From positions 78,040 to 142,039 of the forward strand of contig NZ_JAKILU010000008.1 of NCBI RefSeq assembly GCF_023283485.1: a stretch of DNA of 64,000 bases, written 5' to 3'. The stretch is from Shewanella glacialipiscicola (GTDB taxonomy: Bacteria; Pseudomonadota; Gammaproteobacteria; Enterobacterales; Shewanellaceae). Position numbers and translations under genes: made by a program. Position 1 is the stretch's first letter. Each line of letters starts with the position of its first letter. Under the pieces are notes generated by a model. It saw nothing but the letters and a program-made list of their open reading frames with translations, was not told the origin of the DNA and did not search any database. Of this stretch, positions 20,336 to 30,736 are shown in pieces.

Positions 20336-22708
20336 ATGAGTTTAGATAACCACAACGCGATAATCGAACAGCTCAAGCCTCTGGTGATGGAACCTAACTT
20401 CCAAGAGATATTTCAACAGCTGACGATTGATGAATCCAATTCGACCCGTTTTCTATTAAAAATGGAACTCAATCGTTTGGCCTCACCTTGCACACGGGTT
20501 ATCGACCTCAGGGATAAATCTGAGTTGCCCTGTACAGAAGTAAAACTAGGCCAACAACGACATTTTTTAGATGAGCCCGCCAAACATAGTTTGCATCAAG
20601 CTATCTCTTTATTTCGAAACCAGTATACCTTGGGTGTATATGAAAATGTCCTTGCTGAACATCAACAACGTCGCCAAAAATTACGCCAAAGCGCACCACT
20701 AATTGAAATAGTTGAGCCAGAACCTTTTATGGTGCCTGGCGTAGTATTAGGCAGCTATTTTAACCGCGCCGAAGAGCGGATGAACTACAGTATTCGCATT
20801 AGCGCATCGCAAGGGGGCCGCAGCGAAGTCCTTGGGATCACCACGGATTTATCCATTGGAGGCGCCCGCATTCGTATTGCGGCAAATCATCCCTTTAATC
20901 TAGACCAGCCACTTAGAATTAAATTACTGGAACTCAGTGAAGAGTTTTATTATCCCGATCTGCAACTCGGTGTTGACTATGAGATAGTCGATAGCCAAAC
21001 CAATAGCGAATATATTTGGTTAAGACTGAGGCGCATCGGTGGGACTGACGCGTTAGCTGAAATGCTAGGTAATCTTATCCGTGGCTATAAGTTAAGATAT
21101 AAAGTCGATGTGAATGATGTGGTAGTCACAGCATCGGGGCTCGGGTTTGAACGCCACTATTTACCGCACCTACCGCACTTACCCTTATATTTTAATACTC
21201 AAACCCAAGGCTTGAGCCATATGCTGCTCAGTCGCGATAACCAGCAAATAGTACATTATTTTCAAGATGAAAATGATATAAGCCAAATACCGGCTATGCT
21301 AACGCCAGAGCGGTTATCGGCATTATTTAATCATCCGCAAAACCCCGACCATGGGCTATTTTTTAGCTTTACCTATAATGCCCAAGGTAATCTGTATTTC
21401 TACTCGGCCACTTTAGCTGAGTTAAAAGCTAAGGGCATGATGCCGTTATTCTTAGGCTTTGCTTCCACCAAACCCAGTTGGCGAATATTTAAATTAACCG
21501 CAGATAAAATTTATCATGGCAAAGGGTATCGCCACGCCACTTTACCGGGGGATGAAGCAAAATTTAGCCCATTGGTCGAGCAGCAATTATCACAACTTAG
21601 CCATTTACTTCAGCTTATTGATATCAGTAATGAAGATGCCAGAGGGCATTACAAAGCATGGCAAGATGAAAGCGATGCCAACGCTCTAAAAACCTTTGGC
21701 CAGCAGCGCTCGACCAGCCATCAAATTAAATCAATCGCGATGCAATTTAGTGAACGACGCCAAGAAGCCCGTTTCGCCTTTAAAACCTTAGTCAATGTTT
21801 CTCAAGGCGAACTGACCTGCGCAGGGATCACGTTAGATATTTCTAGCCGAGGCATGCAGCTGACGCTAGATAGTGCGACAGACTTTTCATCCAATAAGCC
21901 CTTGATACTCAGCTTTCCCAAGCTACAAACCATTGCAGGTAAAACTCAACTAGAGAATCTGCCCTATCGTTTAGTTCGTACCCGAAAAAATGGAGTGACA
22001 CTGCACCTAACGGCTGTAATGGGCCATACCCCCCATGTTGGGGTCGAGTTTTTAAATAAACTCATTAGCCATAATAGAGCGAAATTAGAACAACTAACGG
22101 AAAGCAATGGCGAAAATAAAGAGCTTGCCGACGGCTTAAAAAATATTTTGATGCGTACATTAAATTCGGTGCCCTATTTTATTGAGAGAACGACAAAGTC
22201 AGCGCAAATTGCCTGCTTGGGTGTCAGCACCCAACAAGACGATATATGCGATATTTTTGCTGCTGGCACTTCAGATACGCTGCAATATGACTTAACGCCG
22301 CTGTTAAAGGACGGCCTATTTAAGCGAGATATTCTCGATCCCATTCGTAAAATGAAACCACAGCAAGAAATGGATTTTATTGAAGTATTTATTCAACTCA
22401 CGCGCCAGTCGCGCGGGAAAATCCATTTAAAATGTGTGTTAGCAACCAACGTCGGCGATAAGCAAAGTCAAATTGCTTTTATTAAACAAAGTAAAGTTGC
22501 GGGTCGTTTCATTGCACTACGTATTTTCCGCGGTGCAACAGAAAAGCCAGATATGAATTATCTGCGCCATGAGCTTGAATACATTAATATTCATGCAAAC
22601 CACAAAGCAAAACAATTAGAAGATCAGTTGTGGCGAATTATTGGTGTCGGAGAACTGCTCGATATCACCCAAGCAGTTGAATTAAGATATCCAGCGTTAT
22701 ATCAATAG
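20336..22708 (+). CDS. large protein with two PilZ domains
   Basis: The 790-residue cytoplasmic protein carries two PilZ-like domains. The first, at about residues 145-250, has EERMNYSIR and DLSIGG; the second, at about 475-590, has ERRQEAR and DISSRG. Each pair matches the arginine-motif plus D/NxSxxG arrangement that binds cyclic-di-GMP. The N-terminal 140 residues and the region between the domains match nothing I know. It is divergent from radA. Its partner and output are unknown; a scaffold or motility regulator responding to c-di-GMP is the simplest guess. Confidence 0.85.
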   Translation: MSLDNHNAIIEQLKPLVMEPNFQEIFQQLTIDESNSTRFLLKMELNRLASPCTRVIDLRDKSELPCTEVKLGQQRHFLDEPAKHSLHQAISLFRNQYTLGVYENVLAEHQQRRQKLRQSAPLIEIVEPEPFMVPGVVLGSYFNRAEERMNYSIRISASQGGRSEVLGITTDLSIGGARIRIAANHPFNLDQPLRIKLLELSEEFYYPDLQLGVDYEIVDSQTNSEYIWLRLRRIGGTDALAEMLGNLIRGYKLRYKVDVNDVVVTASGLGFERHYLPHLPHLPLYFNTQTQGLSHMLLSRDNQQIVHYFQDENDISQIPAMLTPERLSALFNHPQNPDHGLFFSFTYNAQGNLYFYSATLAELKAKGMMPLFLGFASTKPSWRIFKLTADKIYHGKGYRHATLPGDEAKFSPLVEQQLSQLSHLLQLIDISNEDARGHYKAWQDESDANALKTFGQQRSTSHQIKSIAMQFSERRQEARFAFKTLVNVSQGELTCAGITLDISSRGMQLTLDSATDFSSNKPLILSFPKLQTIAGKTQLENLPYRLVRTRKNGVTLHLTAVMGHTPHVGVEFLNKLISHNRAKLEQLTESNGENKELADGLKNILMRTLNSVPYFIERTTKSAQIACLGVSTQQDDICDIFAAGTSDTLQYDLTPLLKDGLFKRDILDPIRKMKPQQEMDFIEVFIQLTRQSRGKIHLKCVLATNVGDKQSQIAFIKQSKVAGRFIALRIFRGATEKPDMNYLRHELEYINIHANHKAKQLEDQLWRIIGVGELLDITQAVELRYPALYQ

Positions 22709-22713
22709 CGGTA

Positions 22714-23709
22714 TTAACGGTTTAATACAGCAAGATCAAAGCTTAAGTACCAATCGCGGATTTTAGGGAAATGATCGGTTGGCGCATCCCAATGCGTCAA
22801 CATATCCGCATGGCCGTAATCATGTTTAAAGCCATTCGCCTTAGATAACAAAGTCGATTTTATCCGCTTAAAGCCACACTCACTAACCATATCTGCGACA
22901 TCTTCTGGATGCCCTAACACGTTATCATTTTGCCCTGAAATGAACCAAGCAGTGGGCCAATCAGCGCGCTTTGCCGCTTTTGCATAATCAAAGCCATCGT
23001 CGTGATCACGCCAATCACCTCGCACCCAATCAATGCTCTGCACTAACGAGGCTCGGCTTTCGTTGTCCATACCGATACGCAACTTATCAGCAGCAAGATA
23101 ACCTTGCCCCATCGCTAAGCCCGGCGCTAGGCGGTTCCAAAAAACATCAACCATCAACCACTTTTTAAACGACTTCACTCGAATAGTGCGCTTGCTGCCA
23201 AAAGTCAGCAGTGAGCGAACGCTTTGCTGCAAAGTAGGATAACGCGCCAGACTACTCGCCATTAACACGCCGCCCCAAGAATGGGCGCACCAATGCACTT
23301 GTGAGGGCGCGACGATTTTTTTCGCTTGAGCCATTGTTTGTTGTTGGCAGGCTGTTTGATGTAAATCGAGAATGGCTTGTTGCACTAAAGGTAGCTGCTC
23401 ACGGATCACCTCCCCCTGCCCAAGGGTAAAATCACGATTAATCTTAGGCAAGCTAAGCCCTCTTCCTGCGGTATCGAGTACATATACCACAAATCCCGCT
23501 TTAGCGAGAAAACAGCCAAGACCGCGGCCACTCTGGCTATAGAACACCCGTCCATTAGACATAGCGCCATGGAGCATTAAGATAGGGGTTTTAGAAAAAT
23601 CAGCCGCTGCCGGTAATAACTGGCGTAAATGCAGCTGACCATCGCGATACGGCAGATAGATTGAGGACTGTGAAAGGGTCGAAATAGCGTTTGAGGTCAG
23701 CGGAGTCAA
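22714..23709 (-). CDS. alpha/beta hydrolase
   Basis: The roughly 331-residue alpha/beta hydrolase-fold protein has the oxyanion motif MLHGAMSNG near residues 45-53 and the nucleophile elbow AHSWGG near residues 141-146. A catalytic aspartate and the histidine in GHADML near the C-terminus (about 297-302) complete the triad. The substrate is unknown; a lipase or esterase is possible. The only start that keeps the N-terminus is a TTG with no clear ribosome binding site. Five bases separate its stop from the convergent PilZ gene's stop. Confidence 0.82.
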   Translation of the reverse strand: MTPLTSNAISTLSQSSIYLPYRDGQLHLRQLLPAAADFSKTPILMLHGAMSNGRVFYSQSGRGLGCFLAKAGFVVYVLDTAGRGLSLPKINRDFTLGQGEVIREQLPLVQQAILDLHQTACQQQTMAQAKKIVAPSQVHWCAHSWGGVLMASSLARYPTLQQSVRSLLTFGSKRTIRVKSFKKWLMVDVFWNRLAPGLAMGQGYLAADKLRIGMDNESRASLVQSIDWVRGDWRDHDDGFDYAKAAKRADWPTAWFISGQNDNVLGHPEDVADMVSECGFKRIKSTLLSKANGFKHDYGHADMLTHWDAPTDHFPKIRDWYLSFDLAVLNR

Positions 23710-23720
23710 AATAAGTCACA

Positions 23721-23748
23721 GGTAGTTTATCAATTTATCTAAACTACC
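23721..23748. repeat. inverted repeat between serB and hydrolase genes
   Basis: Perfect 9-bp arms GGTAGTTTA/TAAACTACC with a 10-base loop, starting 12 bp upstream of the hydrolase start and about 88 bp after the serB stop. There is no T-run, so it is not a clear terminator; it could be an operator or an mRNA hairpin. Confidence 0.5.
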
Positions 23749-23835
23749 AGCTCATTAATAAAAGACAAGAGCCATTACTCTAATCATTGCCTTAGCCTTA
23801 TGCCAAAAGCATTATTCCAACTGATATCTAACGGT

Positions 23836-24819
23836 TTACATTTGTAAAAGGTATGGCAAAACCCGCAAATCTAAATGACGAATATTCGCATCTGCCGCCG
23901 CCGCAAGCTTAGGTTTGGCATGAAAAGCAATACCAAAATCAGCGGCCATCACCATAGGAATATCATTAGCGCCATCGCCAATAGCAACTCTCTGGCCTTT
24001 GGCTATGTTCCACTGCTCGCTACAACGTTCAACCACATCTGCTTTAAACTGCGCGTCCACCACTTTGCCCGTCACTTCTCCAGCGAGTTTTCCGTTAGTA
24101 ATCACTAACTCATTCGCAAAGGCGGCATCGAGTCTTAGCAGCTGCTTTAAATGACCAACAAACGGTGTAAAGCCACCAGATGCAACAACTAAACGCCAGC
24201 CATGGGATTTGAGTTCCACTAACATAGACTCAAGCCCTTGCATCAAAGGCAAGTTAGCGCACAAGGTCGATATAATATTGGCATCGGCACCTTTAAGCTG
24301 CGCCACACGTTGACGCAGGCTCTGCTCAAAATCCAGCTCGCCTTGCATGGCGCGCTCCGTTATCGCCGCTACGCGCGCTCCTACGCCCGCCATTGCCGCT
24401 AATTCATCAATACACTCTATTTGAATTGCCGTTGAATCCATGTCCATGACCAGAAGGCCGGGATGATTCAAACGGGGTAAAGCCAACGTGATCACATGTA
24501 GCTCAGCGACAGACAGGGGAAATGCCTCGAGTTGCGCCTGTGATAAAGGGCTGACCAGTGCCAACTCAATACAATGTAAACCGACTTGGCGCTCAATATC
24601 GCTAATGCCGATAATTTGGGAGGACTGAGCCAGCAGGGCTATCCACGCCGATAAACTCGCCTGTGCTGATATATCTTGGTAGATAATCCTTAAACGTGCG
24701 GAATCTGCTGGTATCGCTGACTCCTGATAACGTTCAAACACTTGCCCTTGGCGTTCAAACCTAAGGGAATGATCAGCAGCTAACCACAAAAAAAGCGCAT
24801 CTTGATTCAAGCTTTCCAT
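23836..24819 (-). CDS. serB: phosphoserine phosphatase SerB
   Basis: The protein is 327 residues from the ATG at 24819, which has GGAGA 11 bases upstream; an in-frame TTG at 24837 precedes that site and is less likely. It is a HAD-family phosphatase with DMDST (nucleophile D126, acid D128) and the GDGANDIPM motif near residue 285. The N-terminal 110 residues form the ACT-like domain seen in gammaproteobacterial SerB. It makes L-serine from phosphoserine in the last step of serine synthesis. It is divergent from the ytjB-like gene, as in E. coli. Confidence 0.95.
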   Translation of the reverse strand: MESLNQDALFLWLAADHSLRFERQGQVFERYQESAIPADSARLRIIYQDISAQASLSAWIALLAQSSQIIGISDIERQVGLHCIELALVSPLSQAQLEAFPLSVAELHVITLALPRLNHPGLLVMDMDSTAIQIECIDELAAMAGVGARVAAITERAMQGELDFEQSLRQRVAQLKGADANIISTLCANLPLMQGLESMLVELKSHGWRLVVASGGFTPFVGHLKQLLRLDAAFANELVITNGKLAGEVTGKVVDAQFKADVVERCSEQWNIAKGQRVAIGDGANDIPMVMAADFGIAFHAKPKLAAAADANIRHLDLRVLPYLLQM

Positions 24820-24883
24820 CTGACTTAAATTCTCCAACTATCGGGCTTACTCAGAATCAATTATGATGAGGTAAGCGCTCTAC

Positions 24884-25894
24884 ATGTTAAGGGTCAAAGT
24901 GTTATATCTTAAAGGGCTAAAGAAAAGCCATAAAATCAGTAGGCTGATCCAAATAGCTGTGGCATTCGCCCTCATCATCGGCCTAGTGCAGCTGTGGCAA
25001 ACAAGCCTACTACAAGGTCAGCTGCTTCTAAAGAGCCAAACTCAAAAGATGGCAAGATTACTGGTGCAACAAACCGCCTATGGCGCTGCGCCCGCACTAC
25101 AACTACAAAATGATGAGCAGCTGCAATGGCTTGCTAGCGCTTTGGTGGAAGATCCTAAGGTGATGTCTGCCGCTATCTTCAGTGACCAAGGCATACGACT
25201 ATCCTTCGCCCAAAGCATTACTAAGGATGTGATCGACCCTGACTCCGAAGAAATGAATTTGCTGCTCAGCAAATACCCTCCTTATGTGGAGCCTGTGCTG
25301 CAAGAGGGTAAAAACTTAGGCTATGTCGAAGTTAGGCTGGATACCAAATTATTTTTCAACGAAATCAAAGAAGCTCATAATTTAAACATGGAGCAGCAAC
25401 AAATTATGCTGCTCGTTGCAGGCTTGATTGGTATGTTGCTTTCACGCTCATTATCTTTCAAACGCGCCGACTTCGATCGCCGCCGCACCCGCGTAAAGTT
25501 ACGTAAAACGCCGAAAAAAGCAAAGAAATCGAAGAAAAAAACCGTAGTGAAAGAGCCTACTGAAAAAACCACTGATGAAGCGGCGCAAGTGTCAACCGAG
25601 GGTCAGCCCATAGCAGCAAAAGCCGCTGAGCATACTGAAACGCCAAAAGCTGTAATAGATGCTGTAGATGAGATAAACGTACAAAAAAAGGCGACTAAAG
25701 CGTCAACAAAAGCACAAACGGCACAAACGAGTGCCCAAGTTGAAAACGCCAATGATGATGCGAGTCAAGCAGCCCCCATCAAAGCAAAACCTAAAGTGAA
25801 AACGGTCCGCCGCATAACCCATGCAGCGAAAGCTAACGTAGAAGCTAAAGCTTCAATAAAGCCCAACGATATCGACACCGACCCAACGGGTTAA
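24884..25894 (+). CDS. ytjB: YtjB/AhpA-family membrane protein with long Lys/Ala-rich tail
   Basis: The protein is 336 residues. The first ~190 match the YtjB (Smp) family: a membrane segment at about 22-40, a periplasmic domain, and a second membrane segment at about 168-185. The rest is a Lys/Ala/Thr-rich, low-complexity cytoplasmic tail of about 150 residues, starting with the strongly basic KKAKKSKKKT stretch. E. coli YtjB is about 214 residues, so the tail is an expansion. Function is unknown. Its position divergent from serB is conserved in E. coli. A bidirectional terminator follows. Confidence 0.82.
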   Translation: MLRVKVLYLKGLKKSHKISRLIQIAVAFALIIGLVQLWQTSLLQGQLLLKSQTQKMARLLVQQTAYGAAPALQLQNDEQLQWLASALVEDPKVMSAAIFSDQGIRLSFAQSITKDVIDPDSEEMNLLLSKYPPYVEPVLQEGKNLGYVEVRLDTKLFFNEIKEAHNLNMEQQQIMLLVAGLIGMLLSRSLSFKRADFDRRRTRVKLRKTPKKAKKSKKKTVVKEPTEKTTDEAAQVSTEGQPIAAKAAEHTETPKAVIDAVDEINVQKKATKASTKAQTAQTSAQVENANDDASQAAPIKAKPKVKTVRRITHAAKANVEAKASIKPNDIDTDPTG

Positions 25895-25946
25895 GCGCTA
25901 AATAACCCAGACAAATAGATAACACGCTAAAATCGCCATAAAAAAA

Positions 25947-25967
25947 GGTTCGCAATGCGAACCCTTT
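25947..25967. terminator. bidirectional terminator between ytjB and deoD
   Basis: Perfect 7-bp stem GGTTCGC/GCGAACC with an AAT loop, seven A on the left and TTTT after one C on the right. It ends both the ytjB transcript and the deo operon on the minus strand. Confidence 0.88.
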
Positions 25968-26007
25968 TCTTATAGTACATTGTTACAGAGTAACAACTAC
26001 CTCATAA

Positions 26008-26718
26008 TTACAGCGTAATCGCCGCTTCTAATGTCATGATAATCATGTCATTGAATGTGGTTTGACGCTCTTCAGCAGAAGTTTTTTCACCCGTACGGAT
26101 GTGATCAGATACAGTCACAACACACAGAGCACGAGCACCAAATTCATGGGCTACGCCGTACAAACCAGCCGCTTCCATTTCGACGCCGAGTACGCCCATC
26201 TTCTCCATCACGTCGAACATTTGTGGATCAGGCGTGTAAAATAAATCCGCAGAGAAAATATTACCAACGCGAACTTTAATGCCTCTGGCTTTAGCTGATT
26301 CGATAACAGCATTCATCAGTTCATAGTCAGCAATGGCAGCAAAGTCTTGGCCTTTAAAACGTAAACGGTTAACCGCTGAGTCAGTACAAGCGCCCATACC
26401 GATGATCACGTCACGTACTTTAACGTCAGTGCTAATTGCACCACAAGTACCCACACGGATCAGATTTTTAACACCGTAATCACGAATCAATTCAGTTGCA
26501 TAAATAGAGCATGAAGGAATACCCATGCCAGAACCCATTACTGAAATACGCTTACCTTTATAGGTACCCGTAAAACCAAGCATGTTTCGAACATCAGTCA
26601 CTTGCTCAACATTTTCTAAGAATGTTTCAGCAATATATTTTGCACGTAATGGATCGCCAGGAAACAACATAGTTTCAGCGAATGCGCCCTCTACAGCATT
26701 AATGTGTGGTGTTGCCAT
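26008..26718 (-). CDS. deoD: purine-nucleoside phosphorylase DeoD
   Basis: The 236-residue protein is a hexameric-type purine-nucleoside phosphorylase of the PNP/UDP family. The N-terminus MATPHINA, the GDPLRAK phosphate-binding motif near residues 20-26, and the SDH motif (catalytic Asp near residue 204) are all present. It splits purine (deoxy)ribonucleosides with phosphate to the base and (deoxy)ribose 1-phosphate. It is last of the minus-strand set deoC-deoA-deoB-deoD and has its own AGGGG ribosome binding site. A perfect 14-bp palindrome lies 26 bp upstream of the ATG. Confidence 0.97.
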   Translation of the reverse strand: MATPHINAVEGAFAETMLFPGDPLRAKYIAETFLENVEQVTDVRNMLGFTGTYKGKRISVMGSGMGIPSCSIYATELIRDYGVKNLIRVGTCGAISTDVKVRDVIIGMGACTDSAVNRLRFKGQDFAAIADYELMNAVIESAKARGIKVRVGNIFSADLFYTPDPQMFDVMEKMGVLGVEMEAAGLYGVAHEFGARALCVVTVSDHIRTGEKTSAEERQTTFNDMIIMTLEAAITL

Positions 26719-26743
26719 CGAAATAACCCCTGTTTATTTTATT

Positions 26744-26757
26744 AAGACTTAAGTCTT
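26744..26757. repeat. 14-bp perfect palindrome upstream of deoD
   Basis: AAGACTTAAGTCTT reads the same on both strands and lies between deoB and deoD, with a second hairpin (GGCGGC/GCCGCC, 26766-26785) just beyond it. It may be an operator for an internal deoD promoter or an mRNA processing element. No binding factor can be assigned. Confidence 0.5.
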
Positions 26758-26810
26758 TGTTTACTGGCGGCAAATGTTAGCCGCCAAATCGAACTCAATA
26801 CTAATCTTGC

Positions 26811-28025
26811 TTATAAAAACGATTCGCCATAGGCCATAGGCTCAAGCTTAAAATGACTCGCAATAGATTGGCCAATATCGGCAAAACTTTTACGACGACC
26901 CAAAGAGCCAGCTTTCAATCCAGCGCCAAAGGCTAATACTGGCACATATTCACGGGTGTGATCGCTACCCGGCCATGTTGGATCACAACCGTGATCCGCA
27001 GTTAAAATCAGTAAATCATCTTCACCTAATAGTGCCAGCATTTCAGGTAAACGGGCATCGAAATATTCAAGCCCCTTAGCATATCCAGCCACATCACGGC
27101 GATGACCATAATGAGAGTCAAAATCCACGAAGTTGGTAAACACGATAGTGTTATCGCCAGCAGATTTCACTTCGGCTAGCGTTGCATCAAAAAGTGCTTC
27201 GAGACCATTTGCCTTCACTTTTTTAGTGATACCGCAATATGCATAAATATCGGCAATCTTGCCCACACTCACGACTTCACCGCCCGCTTCTTTCAGCTTA
27301 TCTAATACGGTTTTTGCTGGTGGCTCGAGCGAATAATCCTTACGGTTGCCAGTACGAGCAAAGTCACTTGGGCCAGTACCATCAAATGGGCGGGCAATGA
27401 CGCGACCTATATTATAAGGCTCTAACTCTTCACGGGTAATTTCGCATAAACGGTAAAGATTTTCTAAACCGAAGGTTTCTTCATGACAGGCGATTTGGAA
27501 TACTGAATCGGCTGAGGTATAGAAAATAGGCATGCCAGAGCGCATATGCTCTTCGCCTAACTCTTCTAAAATGGTTGTACCAGAGGCATGACAATTACCT
27601 AAGAAACCCTCTAGACCCGCACGGGCTAAAATCTTATCCGTCAGCTCTTTAGGGAAAGAATTTTGGTGCTCGCTAAAGTAGCCCCATTCGAATAGTACGG
27701 GTACACCCGCCATTTCCCAGTGACCGCTCGGGGTATCTTTACCTGAACTTAATTCCTGCGCATGACCATAAGCACCAATCAGTTCAACATTGTCGCCAAA
27801 ACCTGGGGCAAAGGCACCCGTACTTTCCATCGCGGCATGGCCTAGGCCTAAGCGCGATAAATGAGGTAATTTAAGTGGACCTTCGCGGCCAATATCAGCT
27901 TTGCCTTCAGCACAGGCCTTGGCAATATGACCAAAAGTATCGGAACCGACATCACCAAAGCTTGCTGCATCTGCAGAAGCACCGACTCCAAAGGAGTCCA
28001 ACATCATAATAATGGTACGTTTCAT
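26811..28025 (-). CDS. deoB: phosphopentomutase DeoB
   Basis: The 404-residue protein is in the alkaline-phosphatase superfamily. The metal-binding MMLDSFGVG motif is at residues 7-15, and the SADSVF (near 170) and TADHGCDPT (near 345) motifs are intact. It interconverts (deoxy)ribose 1-phosphate and 5-phosphate, linking the phosphorylases DeoA and DeoD to the aldolase DeoC. It starts nine bases after the deoA stop with AAGGAA before the ATG, so it is translated from the same mRNA. Confidence 0.97.
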   Translation of the reverse strand: MKRTIIMMLDSFGVGASADAASFGDVGSDTFGHIAKACAEGKADIGREGPLKLPHLSRLGLGHAAMESTGAFAPGFGDNVELIGAYGHAQELSSGKDTPSGHWEMAGVPVLFEWGYFSEHQNSFPKELTDKILARAGLEGFLGNCHASGTTILEELGEEHMRSGMPIFYTSADSVFQIACHEETFGLENLYRLCEITREELEPYNIGRVIARPFDGTGPSDFARTGNRKDYSLEPPAKTVLDKLKEAGGEVVSVGKIADIYAYCGITKKVKANGLEALFDATLAEVKSAGDNTIVFTNFVDFDSHYGHRRDVAGYAKGLEYFDARLPEMLALLGEDDLLILTADHGCDPTWPGSDHTREYVPVLAFGAGLKAGSLGRRKSFADIGQSIASHFKLEPMAYGESFL

Positions 28026-28034
28026 AATCTTTCC

Positions 28035-29366
28035 TTAAAGATCCGATGCACGAATATAGGCATAGATCTCAGGTGTTTTTTCTGGAGCGGTTTCACCAAT
28101 GTGAATCGCTTTTTTCACCGCTGCTTCTGCTTCAGCGAAGGCGGCTTCAGACTGTGCGTGGATAACCGCAATCGGAGTCGATGAATCCACTTTATCGCCT
28201 AAGGCGCACACTTGGGTTAACCCAACACTATAATCGAGTGCATCACCAGGCTTACGGCGGCCACCACCTAAGGTCACCACAGCTAAACCAAGCTCGCGAG
28301 TATCCATGCTATGGGCATAACCTTGTATATCAGCAAAAACAGGACGAATGATTTGTGACTGAGGCAGGTATTTACTGTAGTTTTCAACAAAATCGACCGG
28401 TCCGCCCAGACCCGATATCATCTTGCCAAAAATTTCAGCTGCGCGGCCATTATCGAGTACACGATTTAATTTAGCGCGAGCGTCAGCTTCATTACTTGCA
28501 AGACCGCCAAGCAGCAACATTTCAGCGCAAAGGCCCATAGTGACTTCATACAAGCGTGGATTACGGTAAACCCCCGTTAAAAAGTCGATGGCTTCTTTCA
28601 CCTCAACGGCATTACCAGCACAAGATGCAAGCACTTGATTCATATCAGTAAGCAAAGCTGTCGTTTTAGTACCCGCGCCATTAGCAACGGCGGCGATACT
28701 GCGAGCTAATTCTTCAGATGCCTCATAGGTCGGCATGAAAGCCCCGCTGCCGACTTTTACATCCATCGCCAGTGCGTCTAAATTACAAGCTAATTTCTTA
28801 GACAGAATCGATGCTGTGATGAGGGAGATAGATTCAACAGTGGCAGTATTATCGCGGATAGAATAGAAGCGTTTATCAGCAGGCACTAGATCGCCCGTTT
28901 GACCAATAATGGCCACACCGACCTCTTTAACCACTTTGCGGAACAACTCACTTGAAGGCTCAGTTTGATAGCCGGGAATAGCATCAAACTTATCTAAAGT
29001 CCCGCCCGTATGACCTAGACCACGCCCAGAAATCATCGGCACATAGCCACCACAAGCCGCAGCCATGGGGCCAAGCATCAGGCTAATCACATCACCCACA
29101 CCGCCTGTGCTGTGCTTATCGATAACAGGGCCGTTGAGCCCTAATGATTGCCAATTAAGCACAGTGCCAGAATCACGCATTGCAGTTGTTAAAGCGATTC
29201 TTTCATCCATATTCATGTCATTAAAGTACACTGCCATGCCTAGTGCGGCAATCTGACCTTCTGACACGGTATTGGTAGTGATACCTTGAACAAAGAACTG
29301 GATTTCTTCAGAACTTAGCGCTAAACCATTACGTTTTTTACGAATAATCTCTTGAGCTAGAAACAT
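28035..29366 (-). CDS. deoA: thymidine phosphorylase DeoA
   Basis: The 443-residue pyrimidine-nucleoside phosphorylase has the family signature [14 protein letters not shown] at about residues 113-126 and the glycine-rich KHSTGGVGD phosphate-binding motif at about 84-92. It releases thymine or uracil and deoxyribose 1-phosphate. GGAGG precedes the ATG. Between it and deoC lies a 183-bp gap containing a hairpin, so deoC and deoA may be expressed at different levels. Confidence 0.97.
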   Translation of the reverse strand: MFLAQEIIRKKRNGLALSSEEIQFFVQGITTNTVSEGQIAALGMAVYFNDMNMDERIALTTAMRDSGTVLNWQSLGLNGPVIDKHSTGGVGDVISLMLGPMAAACGGYVPMISGRGLGHTGGTLDKFDAIPGYQTEPSSELFRKVVKEVGVAIIGQTGDLVPADKRFYSIRDNTATVESISLITASILSKKLACNLDALAMDVKVGSGAFMPTYEASEELARSIAAVANGAGTKTTALLTDMNQVLASCAGNAVEVKEAIDFLTGVYRNPRLYEVTMGLCAEMLLLGGLASNEADARAKLNRVLDNGRAAEIFGKMISGLGGPVDFVENYSKYLPQSQIIRPVFADIQGYAHSMDTRELGLAVVTLGGGRRKPGDALDYSVGLTQVCALGDKVDSSTPIAVIHAQSEAAFAEAEAAVKKAIHIGETAPEKTPEIYAYIRASDL

Positions 29367-29518
29367 GATACTGCCTCCAAGATAGGCACCAGCAATAGGA
29401 TTACCAGTGCTTATCTTTGCAATGAAACATCAAAACGGTAGTAATGTTACAAGTTGATACTATCGAAGTTTTGAGTTCGTCAAATAGATTTAGGTCACAC
29501 TTAATTAGATTCGCTTTA

Positions 29519-29539
29519 CGCTGATAGTATTAATCAGCG
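29519..29539 (-). repeat. hairpin between deoC and deoA
   Basis: Perfect 7-bp arms CGCTGAT/ATCAGCG with a seven-base loop, directly after the deoC stop on the minus strand. There is no T-run, so it is more likely an mRNA stabiliser or partial terminator that tunes deoC against deoA. Confidence 0.5.
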
Positions 29540-29549
29540 CAATATACGA

Positions 29550-30320
29550 TTAATAGCCTTGAGTTGGCTTAGGTGCATCGGCTAATTCTAAGGTATTTAA
29601 CAAGCTATTAAGTAAGCTTGATGCGCCGAATCTAAAGGTACGTGGAGTGATCCAATCAGCACCTAAAATACGTTCCGCAACACCCAAAAACTCTGCCGCT
29701 TGCGCCGCATCACGAACACCACCAGCAGGCTTAAATCCTACTTGGGTATTCTTCTCGCTGATCACGGTCAACATAATTTCAGCCGCTTCAAGCGTGGCAT
29801 TTACAGGCACTTTGCCGGTAGAGGTTTTAATGAAATCCGCACCCGCATCGATTGATAGTTCAGATGCACGACGGATAAGCGCAGGATCGGCTAACACGCC
29901 AGATTCGATAATGACTTTAAGTAACACTTCACCACAGGCTTCTTTACAGGCTTTAACGAGTTCAAATCCAACTGTTTCATTGCCTTCCATCAGCGCGCGA
30001 TAAGGGAATACCACGTCAACCTCGTCAGCGCCATAGGCGACTGCTGCGCGAGTTTCTAGCACTGCAATAGCGATATCATCGTTACCATGGGGGAAGTTGG
30101 TCACAGTCGCGATTTGGATATCTTCAGCACCGAGCTCATCTAAGGTTTTACGTGCAATGGGGATAAAGCGAGGATAAATACAAATAGCCGCAGTATTGCC
30201 AGCAGGTGTTTTCGCTTTGTGGCATAGGTCGATGACTTTTTGATCGGTATCGTCATCATTCAACGTCGTTAAGTCCATTAACTCAATGGCGCGTTGTGCT
30301 GTTTTTTTTAAATCAGTCAT
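29550..30320 (-). CDS. deoC: deoxyribose-phosphate aldolase DeoC
   Basis: The protein is 256 residues from the ATG at 30320, which has GGAGAG nearby; an upstream in-frame ATG at 30374 would add an unlikely hydrophobic leader. It is a class I aldolase with the FIKTSTG motif near residue 165, whose lysine forms the Schiff base, and the GFKPAGG motif near residue 200. It cleaves deoxyribose 5-phosphate to acetaldehyde and glyceraldehyde 3-phosphate, ending deoxynucleoside breakdown. A CytR-like inverted repeat lies 40 bp upstream. Confidence 0.96.
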   Translation of the reverse strand: MTDLKKTAQRAIELMDLTTLNDDDTDQKVIDLCHKAKTPAGNTAAICIYPRFIPIARKTLDELGAEDIQIATVTNFPHGNDDIAIAVLETRAAVAYGADEVDVVFPYRALMEGNETVGFELVKACKEACGEVLLKVIIESGVLADPALIRRASELSIDAGADFIKTSTGKVPVNATLEAAEIMLTVISEKNTQVGFKPAGGVRDAAQAAEFLGVAERILGADWITPRTFRFGASSLLNSLLNTLELADAPKPTQGY

Positions 30321-30359
30321 AATTGCTCTCCAAAATAAAAATAAAATGAATAGAAATGA

Positions 30360-30375
30360 GTTGCACAAAAGCAAC
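30360..30375. promoter_or_regulatory. candidate operator upstream of deoC
   Basis: The inverted repeat GTTGC-ACAAAA-GCAAC is centred about 48 bp upstream of the deoC ATG. Its halves resemble the GTTGCA core recognised by CytR-type LacI-family regulators, which control deo genes in enterobacteria. Position and symmetry support an operator; the regulator identity is inference. Confidence 0.4.
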
Positions 30376-30686
30376 GCTTAAGAGGTGGCATTATTTGATT
30401 ATTGTTATATGGCCGAGCCTTCAGGCGGTGCCGAGTAATTTGCTGTTACAAACTATCTTGTTGTAGGTATTCAATCTTGCCTAACCCCTAAGAGTATAAG
30501 CATCCTGACACTTAAATAACATATAAGTGACCACGACTTGAATCCTTGAAGACCGGAAGAGAGGATACGAATAAAGTCTTGTTCCTACTTTTCCGCGAAA
30601 AATCCGTTTTAGCGCGAGAAAAACATAAACCTTTATATAAACACATTTTTTAGGGTAATAAGTTTAGATAAAGACTCAGGGTAAAA

Positions 30687-30714
30687 CAAAAATGGAGCCG
30701 CATAATGCGGCTCC
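30687..30714 (-). terminator. rho-independent terminator of tsx
   Basis: Perfect 9-bp stem GGAGCCGCA/TGCGGCTCC followed on the minus strand by A then five T. It lies 22 bp after the tsx stop codon. Confidence 0.9.
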
Positions 30715-30736
30715 AACAAGCAAGGATTACAAGAGA

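Larger units (their letters stand above)
30321..30736. other. deo operon leader and tsx terminator region
   Basis: This 416-bp non-coding region holds the deo promoter on the minus strand. Visible elements are a GTTGC-N6-GCAAC inverted repeat at 30360-30375, a CACTTA-N9-TAAGTG inverted repeat at 30509-30529, and the tsx terminator at 30687-30714. I see no open frame with a convincing start. Confidence 0.6.
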
